In this document: one piece after another, positions 22,216 through 32,936 of the stretch
Position numbering within the stretch: the first letter of the stretch is position 1
How the letters are laid out: every line of letters begins with the position of its first letter
Assembly (NCBI GenBank): GCA_000733355.1
Contig: JNVV01000005.1
Location: 534,649-598,648 of the forward strand
Length of the DNA: 64,000 nucleotides
Direction: 5' to 3'
Origin: Falciphora oryzae
Lineage: Eukaryota > Ascomycota > Sordariomycetes > Magnaporthales > Magnaporthaceae
Notes under the pieces: model-generated
Database searches by the model: none
What the model saw: the letters and a program-made list of their open reading frames with translations, nothing else
What the model was told of the DNA's origin: nothing
Translations under genes and position numbers: made by a program

Positions 22216-23086
22216 GGAGCCAGGGTGAGGGCCATGGTTGCGGGATGTTTGGGAGGGGCCCTGTTTTGTGATGCCCGGAGGCATTCAAGACCCTATGGGT
22301 AGGAAAGATGCTTGAAACACAACCTGATCTGCGGGTTACGACGTAGAAATGAGAACTTGTGTTAGTATTGGGCGTGACGCGCGTTCTTGATATCGTATGC
22401 TACATAGGCACCGCCTTTATCACGACGTGAGCCTCATTTCTGCCAGTGGCTCCAACAATTAATAAATGTTCTTGCAATGATGTCCGTCCAACCGAGGCGG
22501 ACGGGAAACGGTCGCTCAATGGTAGTGTTTGAGGGCGGGTACTTGACCCGAGCTCCTTGTGGGAATACACATCTACAGTAGCCCCTTGGCCTTCCTCAGC
22601 CTTGCGCGCCACAACTCTTGGTCCGTCCAGTGACTCCCTTGTAGTTTTGCAACGGAACAATGGAATGAACAGAACGGGTGGCTAAGCTGCATACGCGTAC
22701 CGGCCCTAGGCCCAAGGGAGGGGAACCCGACGGCTGAAGATGGCCCCGTCTTACGCGGAGGGGCGAATTCACTCCTTTACTAGTATCTTTGCGTGTCAGC
22801 TTTGAATCCGTCACTTTGGATCTGATCTGGTACTTCATTTTCCCTGTACTAGACTAGTCGAGCTTTGGCCGTATCCATAACTCTTCAACCATACACGAAT
22901 CTTCTCCTTTCTTGATTTCTTCTATCATTTCTAAACCCCTCTCCCCTCCCCGAGCACCGTTCGCATCCGAGACTTCGGATAGGTCAAGATGGATTTCATC
23001 ACGCAGGAACGTTGGTACGTCATTGCGCGGCTCTACCCAGAGGTCCTTCGAACGGAGAAATCTCTCTATACCACTAACAAGGCCGC
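22216..23086. other. intergenic region upstream of the V-ATPase proteolipid gene
   Basis: No gene is supported. The last 200 bases are CT-rich, as expected for a promoter and leader. An open frame from 22989 runs into the V-ATPase exon but is out of frame with the correct splice product. Confidence 0.55.
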
Positions 23087-23768
23087 ATGTTTGTTTGCCG
23101 GGACCTCTCTAGTCCCGTATACGCTGTATGTCCCTCTTCCATCCCTACCAACCACCCAACACACCGAGGCAGCAACACAAACTAACACCGATCCCCTCCC
23201 CCTGCACCAGTCCTTCTTCGGCGCCCTCGGCTGCGCCATCTCCATCGTCTTCACCGTCATGGGCGCGTCGTACGGGACCGCCAAGTCGTCGGGGGCCATC
23301 TTCTCGTCGGGCATCATCCGGCCGGACCGGCTGATGCAGAACACGCTGTGCGCCATCATGGCCCAGATCCTGTCCATCTACGGCCTCGTCGCGTCCGTCA
23401 TCATCTCGGGCGGGCTCGTCGAGAAGATGGCCCTGCACACGGGCTTCATGCAGCTCGGCGCCGGCCTGTCCGTCGGCCTGTGCGGCCTGGCTGCCGGTTT
23501 CGCCATTGGCATCGTCGGCGACGCGGGAGGTGTGTTTTTCTTTGTCCTTGGTCCTTTCTGGAGAGTGTATCCTCATCTACATCCACATGCGCCCCTGGTT
23601 TCTTGCTGACTTCTCGGAATAGTGCGCGCCAGCACCCAGCAGCCCAGGCTCTACGTCGGCATGGTCCTCATCCTCATCTTCGCCGAAGTCCTCGGTCTGT
23701 ACGGCGTCATCGTGTCGATCCTGATGCTCACAAAGGCCCAGATGGGTGTTACCGAGTGCCTGGCCTAG
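23087..23768 (+). CDS. VMA3: V-ATPase V0 proteolipid subunit c (VMA3-like)
   Basis: Exons 23087-23125, 23211-23529 and 23623-23768 give 167 residues. I chose ATG 23087 because only this frame splices the 39-nt first exon in phase 0 into the conserved [13 protein letters not shown] start; the intron is GTATGT...CTAAC...CAG. The second intron joins GDAG to [14 protein letters not shown]. The protein has four hydrophobic helices, GASYGTAKS in the first repeat, [11 protein letters not shown] in the third, and [13 protein letters not shown] with the proton-carrying Glu at about 141. This subunit forms the rotating c-ring that moves protons into the vacuole. Compared with the subunit c I would expect in this group, the second helix region ([27 protein letters not shown]) is divergent, so this may be a second paralogue rather than the main subunit. 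Confidence 0.88.
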
Positions 23769-24190
23769 AAATAGGGCCCAGTGAAAAGCGTTGGCGGCCT
23801 TCATGTTTGCTGTGCATGGTGGCGGTTCCAGTCAGTCTTTTACAGCACGATTCGAAGTAGAGGTGAAAATTTGAAGCAGGCAGAAGCAAGACACACCCTT
23901 TCCCAGGCACAGCCAAGTCGCCGTAGATAACGAGTTCTGCTCATCCGGGAAACACATAAAAATTCAACTGCTATGCACCAGCTACGTGCACCGAAGTGGC
24001 TAAACCTCCCAACGAAGCCAGTAGTTTATATACATCCTCCCCTCGAACCCACGAATCCCTGCGGCTAGTATGGCTATACGTGTATTCATTACATCTTTAG
24101 GGGTATACTCGCAATGGCGAAATCCTGCTCTGGATCCCCGTTTGACCAAGGTTGGCAACCTAATCCTTCTTTAGTCATGTCCTGTCACTA
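23769..24190. other. shared 3' region between convergent genes
   Basis: 422 bp between the stops of the V-ATPase subunit and VPS18. AT-rich and without open frames of interest; it probably holds both 3' untranslated regions. Confidence 0.6.
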
Positions 24191-27100
24191 CTATAATGCC
24201 CACTCGGCCTTGTCTTCGTCTTCTCTGACAAAGGGCTCGTCGATCATCTTGATTGCATAGTCGCTGCAGAGGATACTGTCCATGGCCAAGTTTGTTAGTA
24301 TCGAGTTGCTTGCTGGAGACAAAGGAAATTAACAAGCGAAAACTCACCATGAAGCGGCCACCAGGGCGTCCAGTTCAGCAATCATGTCCTCCTTCTTGGT
24401 CCCCGTCACGAGGCCCTTTGATATCTGCACCTGCAGCTCCTTGATGCGGCGCGACTTGACCACGCCGGCCTGCTCCATGACCCTGCGGCCCAGGCAGTCC
24501 GAGTGGAAGGCGTGCTGGCAGGGGAAGACGAAGAACTGCCTGCTCAGCAGCGGCAGGCCGCACGAGTAGCACTTCTCGCCCGGCTCCACGATGGCGTAGC
24601 GCCGGCCGAGCGCGGCGATGTCGACGCGGATGTTGGCCGCCGTCTGCGACGACTCCTCCATCTCGCGCTTGAGCGAGTCAATGCTGCGCCCGTAGTCCTC
24701 AAGCGCGGCGCAGATCTCCTCACGGAAGTCGTCGATGACGACAAAGTCTGGGAAGAAGGGGATCAGGTCCTCGATGCGGAGCAGGTCGCAGCGCCGCAGG
24801 AAATCAATGGCGGACCGGATGCCGCCGCCGTCGGAGCGCGAGATGACGCGCCGCGCCACGGCCAGCCACAGCCGCTTGCGCAGCGCCGGGTTCGACATGG
24901 GCCGGTCCGCCACCACGGCCGCCAGCTCGAGCTCGTCGTGCGACAGCGCCAGGTCCACCGCCTGCAGGTACTGGCCCAGGCTGGTGTAGATGTGCACGCA
25001 CGAGAGCACGCGCCGGTGCTGGATGCACAGCCGCAGCGCAAAGTCCGGGTCGTACCGCGGCTCGTCGCCCTGCGCCTCGAGGTACGACAGCAGCGCCACC
25101 TCGTCGCGCGGGCCCGACGAGCCCGACCCAGACGCCGCGTACATGGACACGAGGGTGTTGTGCACCGCCGCGTCGGTCGAGTTGAGCTGGTTGACCACAT
25201 ATTGCAGGTACCGAATCGACTGGTTCTGCGCCGCCGGCCCCTTGTAGTTGCGGTCGTACTCGAGCAGTGCGGGGATGAGGCTCCGCGGGTTAAGGGTCGA
25301 CTGCCGCATGAGGATCTCGACCAGGTCCGTGGCCACGTGTGCCATCAGCACGCTGCTATATCGGTAAAAGACCTCAGCGTCCGTCTGCCGCTTGAGCACC
25401 CCGAGCGCCTCGGCCCACTTCTCGCGCTGGACCCAGTACGAGAGCACGTAGTTGTAGTCGTTGACGGCATTGGCGAAGAACAGCAGCTCCTCCTCGCGGC
25501 CATGGCTGCTAACGATGGCATATACCGTCTTGCGGTCAAGGTCCGACTTGTACTTGGTCACAAAGTCCTGGTATTCGCCCCTCACCGCGTCCAGTCGCTC
25601 CCTGGTCTCAGCTGGGCTCACGTCCGTGGCCGCCAGCTCGGCTTTGCTGACAATGGTGTCGTCGAGCGAGTTGAGCTTGGCCATAAAGACCTCGATCAAC
25701 CACGTAGCGATCATGATCCTCTGCATGACCGCCGACTTCTTGTAGGACGCAAGCTTGACCAGCAGGTATTTGCGCAGGGCGTCGGGCTGCCCGGCGTCGA
25801 TCAAGGTTAGTGCAACCTCCTCGAACGGCTTGCTGCTCCGGCCATAGACGCCAGCTGCCTCGGCGAAGAGGCCCTTGGCCACCAGATAGTCGCCCGACGC
25901 GGTAGCGACGGCGTCACGCTGTGCCGGGGTGCGCGCGTACCGCATGGCGGCGTCAAACTGCTGCGACCGCAGCATGATGCGCCAGATGTCGCGGTCCTCG
26001 TCCCGCACCACAATCTCGAAGATCTCCTGCGCCGTGAAGAGCCAGAATGTGTTCTTCTGCAGGTCCACGCACAGGTTCGCCGCCCGCTGGCCCGGCTCCA
26101 GAATTTTCTGGTCGAGCACAATGTCGCCCGTCAGTCGGTTGGCCGCCACCATGCGCTGGCCCACAAGACAGAGGACGTGCCACTGCGTCAGTGCCACCAT
26201 CTCGACGGGCTCAGAGCCGCCCGCCGCTCTTCTCCGGCCCGAAGAATCCGCCGTCGCCGCCAGCTGCGACCTCGGCAAGAGCTTCGCCCCGGCGAACACC
26301 TTGGCACCAAGCTCCGGCCCCGCCGGCCCCGTGAGCAAGGGGCCGTGGAAGACGCCCTGAGAGGAGAGCCAGGCGAAGACACGCTCGGGGGCGGCGCCCT
26401 GGAGCGGTCGGCCCGAGTCCTGCGAATCCTGAGGATCAGGGGACACGACGAGGCTCGAGGGGGCAGCCAGGGGGGCGGAGCGAGCGCTCGAGGACGAGGC
26501 TGGCCTGGGCAGCTCGTGGACCGTAGGCTCCTCGGACTCAAACAGGCGCGTATAGGCGGAGCCATCATAGTGATGCTGGCCGGTGCGACCGGCCTTGCCG
26601 ACCAGATGGTACAGGCGGGAGTGGCTAGCTATCATGACGACCTTCTGGTCGGCGGCGGGACCGCGACCAGGAAGGGCCTCGGCCCAGAGGCCGGTGACGG
26701 GCCCTCCATCGGGCAGCTTGTGGACGTGTTTGAGATACTTCTCCTCCTTCTTGTAGAACTCATTGGAGGTCTCGATAAAGGTCTCGTAGATATTCCCGTC
26801 GGAGGCGCCGACGAGGATTTCGCGGGTGGAGGCGGTGGGGAGGGCGGGATTCCAGGCGATGCTCTCGATGACGACGCCGCGCAGGCGGGACAAGGGCCTC
26901 GGCTGGCGCGACTGGGCGTGGAGGTAGTAGTTCTCGCCCTGGGAGGTGCATATGATAAGGTGGGAGGCAGTGGGGTCGAGGAACATGCGGCGGACGACGC
27001 CGGCCTCGGACGGCTTGCGGGGCAGGTCGACGTCGTCGATGTCCTGGGGGCGGTCGAGATCGATGCGCAAGATGCGGCCGTTGGACAGGGCCAGGACCAG

Positions 27101-27310
27101 GACGTTGTTGGCGACCTGGGCGGCCACAAAGTCGGCGGCGACGGAGAACTCGAGGCGCACGGGCGACACGTCGAATATGGACAGGCCGGCGGCAGCGTCG
27201 TCATCCTGCTGCAGGCCGGCCACGCCGTCGACAGCGGCCTCGAAGCCGCCCGACGGGTAGACGGAGCTGTCGGCCGCCGCCGTGGAGCCGTTGGACGGGT
27301 AGAAGGCCAT
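24191..27310 (-). CDS. VPS18: vacuolar sorting protein VPS18/PEP3 (HOPS/CORVET core subunit)
   Basis: Two exons, 27310-24348 and 24275-24191, give 1015 residues; the 72-nt intron is GTGAGT...ACAG in phase 2. The N-terminal half is a beta-propeller type region (VLVLALSNGRILRIDLDRP, LVGASDGNIYETFIE). The middle is a long alpha-solenoid/clathrin-repeat type region. The C-terminal RING-like zinc finger has CYSCGLPLLSRQFFVFPC, HAFHSDCL, and a final C-x2-C pair (CILC) whose first Cys codon is split by the intron, so splicing is required to complete the finger. The tail SDYAIKMIDEPF is typical of Vps18/DigA. The family acts in tethering and fusion of endosomes and vacuoles. The gene is intact and convergent with the V-ATPase subunit. 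Confidence 0.95.
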
Positions 27311-27984
27311 TGCGGCCGGCTCGGAGGGGACGCGGTCGGGGTCGGTGGTCAGCTGTCTCCGAATGTCGTCCTATGCGTCATGTTTGGGCGTTGGCAGCCG
27401 TGTTGCACGGATCGTGGTCTACTCTCTGGTCGACGTTGGCGGTTATGTGAAGCACGAGGTGATTGACGCCGCGAGCCTGCGCTTCTCGTCGGCTGCTGCC
27501 CGGCCACAGGGACCTTGGGCGCTGGAGAAGTGGAGCTGGTGCAGCTTTGTCCATTACGTAGCTCGCCCAGCCACTCAACGCCTTGCCGTTCGCTCTCTCT
27601 TTCCCAAACAAGCAACGAGCTGCTCATGTCGAACTTGAATTACAACCAGCGCCAGATTTGAATTGGCAGGAATATTACCACTACTGCCATCAAATGCATT
27701 ACTACTATAGACGCTATTGAAGATGCATGCGTGGGTGAGAGGCAATGAGCTAATCTGGCATCAAATAATATGGATTCCGTCTCTGCCAACAAATCCACTG
27801 CTACGAGAGCGGCGATAAAAGGGGTATATCCATAAATCATCATCGTCGCGTCTTTGGAAGACGTCCAACATCCAAAGAATCAATGAGCACAAAAGAATGC
27901 CGCTTGCGCTAGAAAGAAGGATCCCCTCCCATCCCGTCCTTCTTTCACTCCTTTTTCTTTCCGTCCCTGTCGGGCTTTCCATCG
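27311..27984. other. intergenic: VPS18 promoter and 3' side of the methyltransferase
   Basis: No gene is visible. The half next to 27311 is the VPS18 upstream region; the half next to 27984 is AT-rich and fits the methyltransferase 3' untranslated region. Confidence 0.55.
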
Positions 27985-29406
27985 CTATCCAGCCCCAGCC
28001 TCGGACGAGGTCGACCCGGCGGCCGGCGCCACCAGCGGCTTCCTGGCCGTCACAACCCGGTACCTGATCCTAAAGTCAGCCCCGGTGTCTGGGGCACACG
28101 CAAGCGCCTTGAGCTCGCCGCAGACCTCCTCGCACGCCTCCACGACCCTTTCGGCGCTCCAGCCCGCGTACGCCGTCAGCAGCCGCAGCGTGACAGCCTC
28201 GAGGCTGAAGAGGCACGCGACGAGCCAGAACTTCCCGAGCGCCGGCGGCGGCGATGCTGCCCCTCTGGATGCGGGCGGCTGCTGCGCCAGGCTGGCGGCG
28301 ACCGAGTGGTCGCGCACCTTGACGTCGACAAAGCCGCAGGCTGACAGCAAGTCCGGATCCATGTGACCGCAGCCCCTGGCGCGTCCCGAGAGGCGGTCAG
28401 CCTCGCTCAGGGCGGCCAGCAGGACGTGAACAGGGGAACTAGGCGAGAAGTGGCGCTCGAGGCCGGCGCAGCCCGTCTCGTCGTGGAAGTCGATCACCTC
28501 GATGTAGCCGCCGGGCTTGAGGCACTGGTAGGCCTGGCAGTAGATGAAGCCCCAGTCGGAGAAGGCGCCGCTCATGGCGCGCAGGTGCACGAGGTCCATG
28601 GCGTCGGCGGGCCTCATCCAGTCGGCCTCGGCGTCGTCGAGCTCGAAGAAGACCTTGTAGGGCACCGAGGTGGGCTGGATGGCCGAGATGTCGGTCCCGA
28701 TGATCTCGCAGTCCGGGAAGCGCTCGGCCATGCCCACGGCCCACTCGCCCGTGCCGGTTCCGATGTCGAGGATCATGGTCGGGCCCTCGAGCGGAACCGT
28801 CGTCAGCTCCATGTTGCCGAGCAGCATGAACACCTGGTGCAGAACCCGCATCCGGTCCTGCTCGCTGTCGTCGTTGGGCATATAGTACGATCCGCAATAT
28901 CGCCGCCCGTGCTCCACCGTGTAGTAGACGTCGCCGTCGTATAATGAACGCGCCGACGAGTTGATGGTCGACCGATCCGTGTCGTACGACTGGTAATGTG
29001 CCTGCGCCCCGCGCCCGTACCGGCTTGGCGAGTATAGCGATCCCAGATCGTCATCGTCGTCGTCGTCGTTGTCGTTGCCACCGTTGAGCGAGCCATCGGC
29101 CGTGGTGTGGCTAGTCGAAGCTTCTAGGTCTTCGGCGATACTGGTCATGTCGGTGGCGTTGCCTATGCTCCCAGCCCCGATGCTCGCCTTGTCGTTCACC
29201 TCAAACTCGACCGCCGAGGCCTCTATCGCACCCCCCGGAAACGGGGGATCCTTCGAGGCAGGATTCTCCGGTGGTGCATCAGAAGACGACGAACATCGAT
29301 ATTGTTTCGCGCGGGCCTTTTCCAGGACCTTGGAAGCTGCACGCTCGACCCTGCAATGACTGGGGGCGGATTTGTCGATAGGGGGCGCGATGGTGTTGCA
29401 CGGCAT
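27985..29406 (-). CDS. LaeA/LAE1-like class I SAM-dependent methyltransferase
   Basis: A single exon encodes 473 residues from ATG 29406 (the open frame upstream has no ATG). About 170 residues of low-complexity, acidic and Ser-rich sequence, including a run of seven Asp, precede the methyltransferase fold. The fold begins with GRRYCGSYYMPND, a variant of the family's entry motif. The SAM-binding loop is ILDIGTGTGEWAVGMAERFP, followed by IIGTDISAIQP, then DLVHLRAMSGAFSDW and LKPGGYIEVIDF. Fungal proteins with this arrangement resemble the secondary-metabolism regulator LaeA and related methyltransferases. Many such paralogues exist in one genome, so I call it LaeA-like and not LaeA. The substrate is unknown. 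The gene appears intact. Confidence 0.85.
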   Translation of the reverse strand: MPCNTIAPPIDKSAPSHCRVERAASKVLEKARAKQYRCSSSSDAPPENPASKDPPFPGGAIEASAVEFEVNDKASIGAGSIGNATDMTSIAEDLEASTSHTTADGSLNGGNDNDDDDDDDLGSLYSPSRYGRGAQAHYQSYDTDRSTINSSARSLYDGDVYYTVEHGRRYCGSYYMPNDDSEQDRMRVLHQVFMLLGNMELTTVPLEGPTMILDIGTGTGEWAVGMAERFPDCEIIGTDISAIQPTSVPYKVFFELDDAEADWMRPADAMDLVHLRAMSGAFSDWGFIYCQAYQCLKPGGYIEVIDFHDETGCAGLERHFSPSSPVHVLLAALSEADRLSGRARGCGHMDPDLLSACGFVDVKVRDHSVAASLAQQPPASRGAASPPPALGKFWLVACLFSLEAVTLRLLTAYAGWSAERVVEACEEVCGELKALACAPDTGADFRIRYRVVTARKPLVAPAAGSTSSEAGAG

Positions 29407-31279
29407 GTTATCTGTCAACAGCCTCTTTTTATCTCTCTCCTCTTGGCGGCTTCTCTTCCCGTTCCCTTCCTGTCCCTTGCTACTCTAGCCTCAATATATT
29501 TCTTTCCTTAGTTTTACTTTCTTCGTCTTCGGACTTATGCAAGTAGTCCTTCGGACATTCCCAAGGCAGTGGCACTTGTCGGTCCACCACCCGAAGTCCC
29601 AGCTAGACGGTACTCTCCCTGCAGGTGCGGGGCGCGGATCCGGAGAGGCGGCGTCCCAGGGGCACGGGTGGTTGATTGGATTCAGGACGGCAGCTGAAGG
29701 AGTCGAGGAAAAGGGCCATCGTCAAGTCTGGACCAAGGCAAGGCAAATGGGGGTCTCGGGAGCAGATACAGCACAGCACAGATCAAGGCACGGCGGCCCC
29801 TTTGGATGACCGGCCTTGGGTCTTTTCTACGCGGCAATCAGCAGGCCCCCCAACCCGTCCCAGCGGTCCTATGTCGCATCGGGAACTAGACGCAAGGGAG
29901 CGCCAGTTGAGTTGCATCTGGTCGGTCTCTGGGTCATTGTCCTCTCCTGGCTGGTCGGCCGCGGCCGCAACCCCGGCTCGGGGACTCCCCCACTAGCGCG
30001 CCAATCCCAACTGGGAAGCCGCCAGACCAGGCACATCTGCTAGCGTTGTGGTTTTTGGTCGCCGCGCATGTAATAGTGCTTAGGCGGGTTTAGTTAGCCG
30101 GGGATAGGAGCCCGTTGCTTCCGCTGCACTGGGTCTCGCCATACCTTTCCTTGTTCGTCGTCGGTTGGCGAGGGCGAGGTGGTATTTTTATCTTGTCCTG
30201 AAGTTGGCCTCGCGTCTTTGACGGGCAGCTCGACTCATGTCTGGTGCAGTCAACCACAACTTGAACGGCCAAAGCTTGCGAACCAAAGCGTTGGGCGACC
30301 GGCATATAACATAAGCCCAAGAAACAGCGCATGTACTCTGGGAGAGGCAAAAAGGATGAAAATCCTATTGAAACCACATGAATTAATAAAGAAGCGCCTT
30401 TCACACCAGAGACGGTCAGCCGCGTGACAGCCTCCATTCACGTTCCTCCCCGACTCCCCGGAATTGGGACGACGGCACCCTGCAGCGCACACGGCCAAGC
30501 CGGCAACGACAGCACAGCAGAGAGCACAGGCCCACACACACCAAAGAACTAATTCCGCCGAACTCCCCGCGCCGCGCTGACCAGTCGCCGAACCCGCACC
30601 CAGGGACAGGGCCTGGCCCCCCCGGCGGGGGGTGGAATCGCCATCAAAAAGATGGCCTGAGGGATGCGGGCTCGGTGGGTTCGTGATAGCAGATCGTCGG
30701 GGCCAGATAATTTAACCAGAGTGTCGGGGATCCAATCTCGAGTCTCGACTCCGACTCCAAAGGCGGCCGAGAAGGATCAACGTCTTGAGGTAACGTAGCC
30801 GACTCTCAGGGGCTAGCTCGTCCAGCGGAAGACAAGCCATCTAGCATACACACAGAATACGGACAGGACACCCGAAGCAGCAACAGCCATACCCAGATTC
30901 CGTCTAGTCTTACAAGGCTTTCCCATCTGCCGCGCAGCAGGTTTCCCAAGACCAGGTTAGCAAGGTATCCCCAGACCTACGTAGCCATTTCTGCCTTCAT
31001 CTTCACGACCAAGCCCGCCCTGCCTTGGGTATCATGAAACCCATTGCTACCTATGAAGCACATCTACAAGGAAGCAGAATCCAGCCCTACCGGGTTCAAC
31101 TTTTAAGGCACCGATAGGCACAAACAGCATCAACCCTCCATTTTCTCCACCTTCCCAGCCAGACAACGTCGTATTCATCATGTAGCGTGTATACAACCCC
31201 AAGACATATCGCCTATCATCCTCATCCATCTCCTCTCACGGCCGGTCCCCTCCAGCCGCACCATCTCTCACCCGCCCAA
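29407..31279. other. intergenic region without recognisable genes
   Basis: About 1.9 kb. The first 150 bases upstream of the methyltransferase start are CT-rich. No domain-bearing frame is visible on either strand. Confidence 0.5.
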
Positions 31280-32047
31280 TCACAGCGCCGCCACAATAGC
31301 CCCCGCGGCCAAGCCAAACGCCACCCCTCCAAAACCAGCCGTCGGCGCCGCGCCGTTGGGCGAGCTCGTCGTGCCCGCCGTGCCGGGCGCGGTGTTGGCA
31401 TTCCCGCCACTGCCGTCATTGACCCGCGTGCTGGACCGGCCGCTACCGCCGCTGCCGCCCGAGCCCGAAGTCGACCCGGGCGCCCTGGTCGTCGCCGCCG
31501 TCGCGCTGCCCTCGATCTTTCCAGGACCCTGGCTGTACGTGATAGTAGCATAAACGCTGACCTCGGTGCGGCCGCCGCCGCTGTCTGACGTGACCGTGTT
31601 GCCCGTCGTCGCACGCGGCATGCCCGCGGTCACCGACTCGAAGATCCTGGGTAACTCGGCCGTCGGCGTGCCGGAGCAGAGCACCCGGCTCACGGAGCTG
31701 ATGACGGCCGAGTAGTAGTCCGTGTCGGCGGGCGAGGCGCCGCCGTGCGCGCGCAGGCAGCTCTGGCAGGCCAGGTAGTCCTGGAAGAAGGAGCCCTTGC
31801 ACACGCACTGCGCGTGCGCGTCGAGGGCCAGCGGCGTGGATCCGTTGGCCTTGCACTGGTAGCCGAGGTCCCCGATGACGTGGCACGGCGGCCGAGGCCC
31901 GCTGCTGCTGGTGCCGTTGCCCAGCGGAGGGCGGCACATGGAATCGACCCGTTCCTGGTCTGACTTACCGCCGTTGCCCGCTTGCGGGGAGGCGACAGCC
32001 AGTGCGGCGAGGAACGCCACGCGGAGTGTAGTGCGCAGCATGTTCAT
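31280..32047 (-). CDS. secreted Cys-containing GPI-anchored protein
   Basis: 255 residues from ATG 32047. The open frame reaches 32218, but the upstream part is AT-rich, codes for poly-Ile/Phe and is not credible. The N-terminus (MLRTTLRVAFLAALAVASP) is a signal peptide. A domain with about eight cysteines follows (CRPP, PPCHVIGDLGYQC, QCVCKGSFFQDYLACQSCLR). The C-terminal third is Gly/Ser/Thr-rich and ends in a hydrophobic tail (FGGVAFGLAAGAIVAAL), which fits GPI anchoring. This layout resembles many small fungal surface proteins. I do not recognise a named family and assign no function. Confidence 0.8.
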   Translation of the reverse strand: MNMLRTTLRVAFLAALAVASPQAGNGGKSDQERVDSMCRPPLGNGTSSSGPRPPCHVIGDLGYQCKANGSTPLALDAHAQCVCKGSFFQDYLACQSCLRAHGGASPADTDYYSAVISSVSRVLCSGTPTAELPRIFESVTAGMPRATTGNTVTSDSGGGRTEVSVYATITYSQGPGKIEGSATAATTRAPGSTSGSGGSGGSGRSSTRVNDGSGGNANTAPGTAGTTSSPNGAAPTAGFGGVAFGLAAGAIVAAL

Positions 32048-32936
32048 AGACTTGGATATTAACTCGGCCGAGCTTGAAAAGGAAAAAAAAAATATTATAA
32101 TCGTTCTTTTCTTGTTGATTATTATAATGGTTGTTTTCTTGGTTTTCGAATATCGGTGTGCGTCGTGATATCTGCGCGGCAGCCTCGTCGAGCCCTCACT
32201 TCTCATCTGGCGACGCACCTCGTCAAAATTGGACGCAGCCGAGGTAGACGACGGACCCGGCAGCCGTTCTCCCTATTTGTACCCATTCAAACGCGTTCGA
32301 GGTCCATTACCGAGAGGTTGGTCACAGGCAGCCGCCTAAGCATCGTTATGAGGCCACCAACAGCAAAGGGAGTGCCATGCATCTATCGAATGCGTCCAAA
32401 TGGGTCTCCCAAGCGCGTCTGAAGTCTCGGCGGCTGACAGGCCTGTTACATCCGTCATATCGCTTGTCCGCATACGGAAGGCCAAGTCCGGCTCAAAGCG
32501 TCTTCTCAGCCGTCGACATCTCTAAATAGAAACTAGGCTAGGGACTGGAATCTGCTCATTATTGCCTGGGAAAAGCTCGCTGACGCGCATGACGCTGGAC
32601 GGGTAAATAAGTATGCCCGCGAGGATGCACCAATTGGAATTTCTAACGCGTGCAAGTAAAAACAAGAAGCCAGAGGTCAGATTAGCTAAGGGGTAGATAG
32701 AAAGTCCAAGGTGCGCCAAAATGCAAACAAAATGGTGCTCCCTTTTCCTATCCCTCGGTGCCGCCTCCTATATTATTCCCCATCTAGATTTTTTCTTCTA
32801 TCATGGGCAAGTCAGGGAACGCTCGCGCTCGCAAGATGTTTTTGGCAAATCTTTCGACACGGAGGGCTCTTTCCAGCCCCGTGCCGCCGGCTGCGGGGGC
32901 CTGAGTAACAAATTGATGGCGCGGGGTGGCCAAATG
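32048..32936. other. intergenic region between tandem minus-strand genes
   Basis: AT-rich A-tract and T-tract sequence lies directly upstream of the GPI-protein start (32080-32140). The remainder fits the 3' side of the dehydratase gene. No gene is supported. Confidence 0.5.

Noticed and set aside
22989..23609. A 206-codon open frame starting at 22989 and overlapping the V-ATPase exon
   Set aside because: It reads through a clear intron (GTATGT...CTAAC...CAG at 23126-23210). Spliced, its first part is out of frame with the conserved proteolipid sequence. The ATG at 23087 in another frame splices correctly.
31222..32218. Extended N-terminus of the GPI protein up to 32218
   Set aside because: The extra 57 codons come from A/T-rich promoter sequence (runs of Ile, Phe and Lys) and precede a proper signal peptide at 32047.
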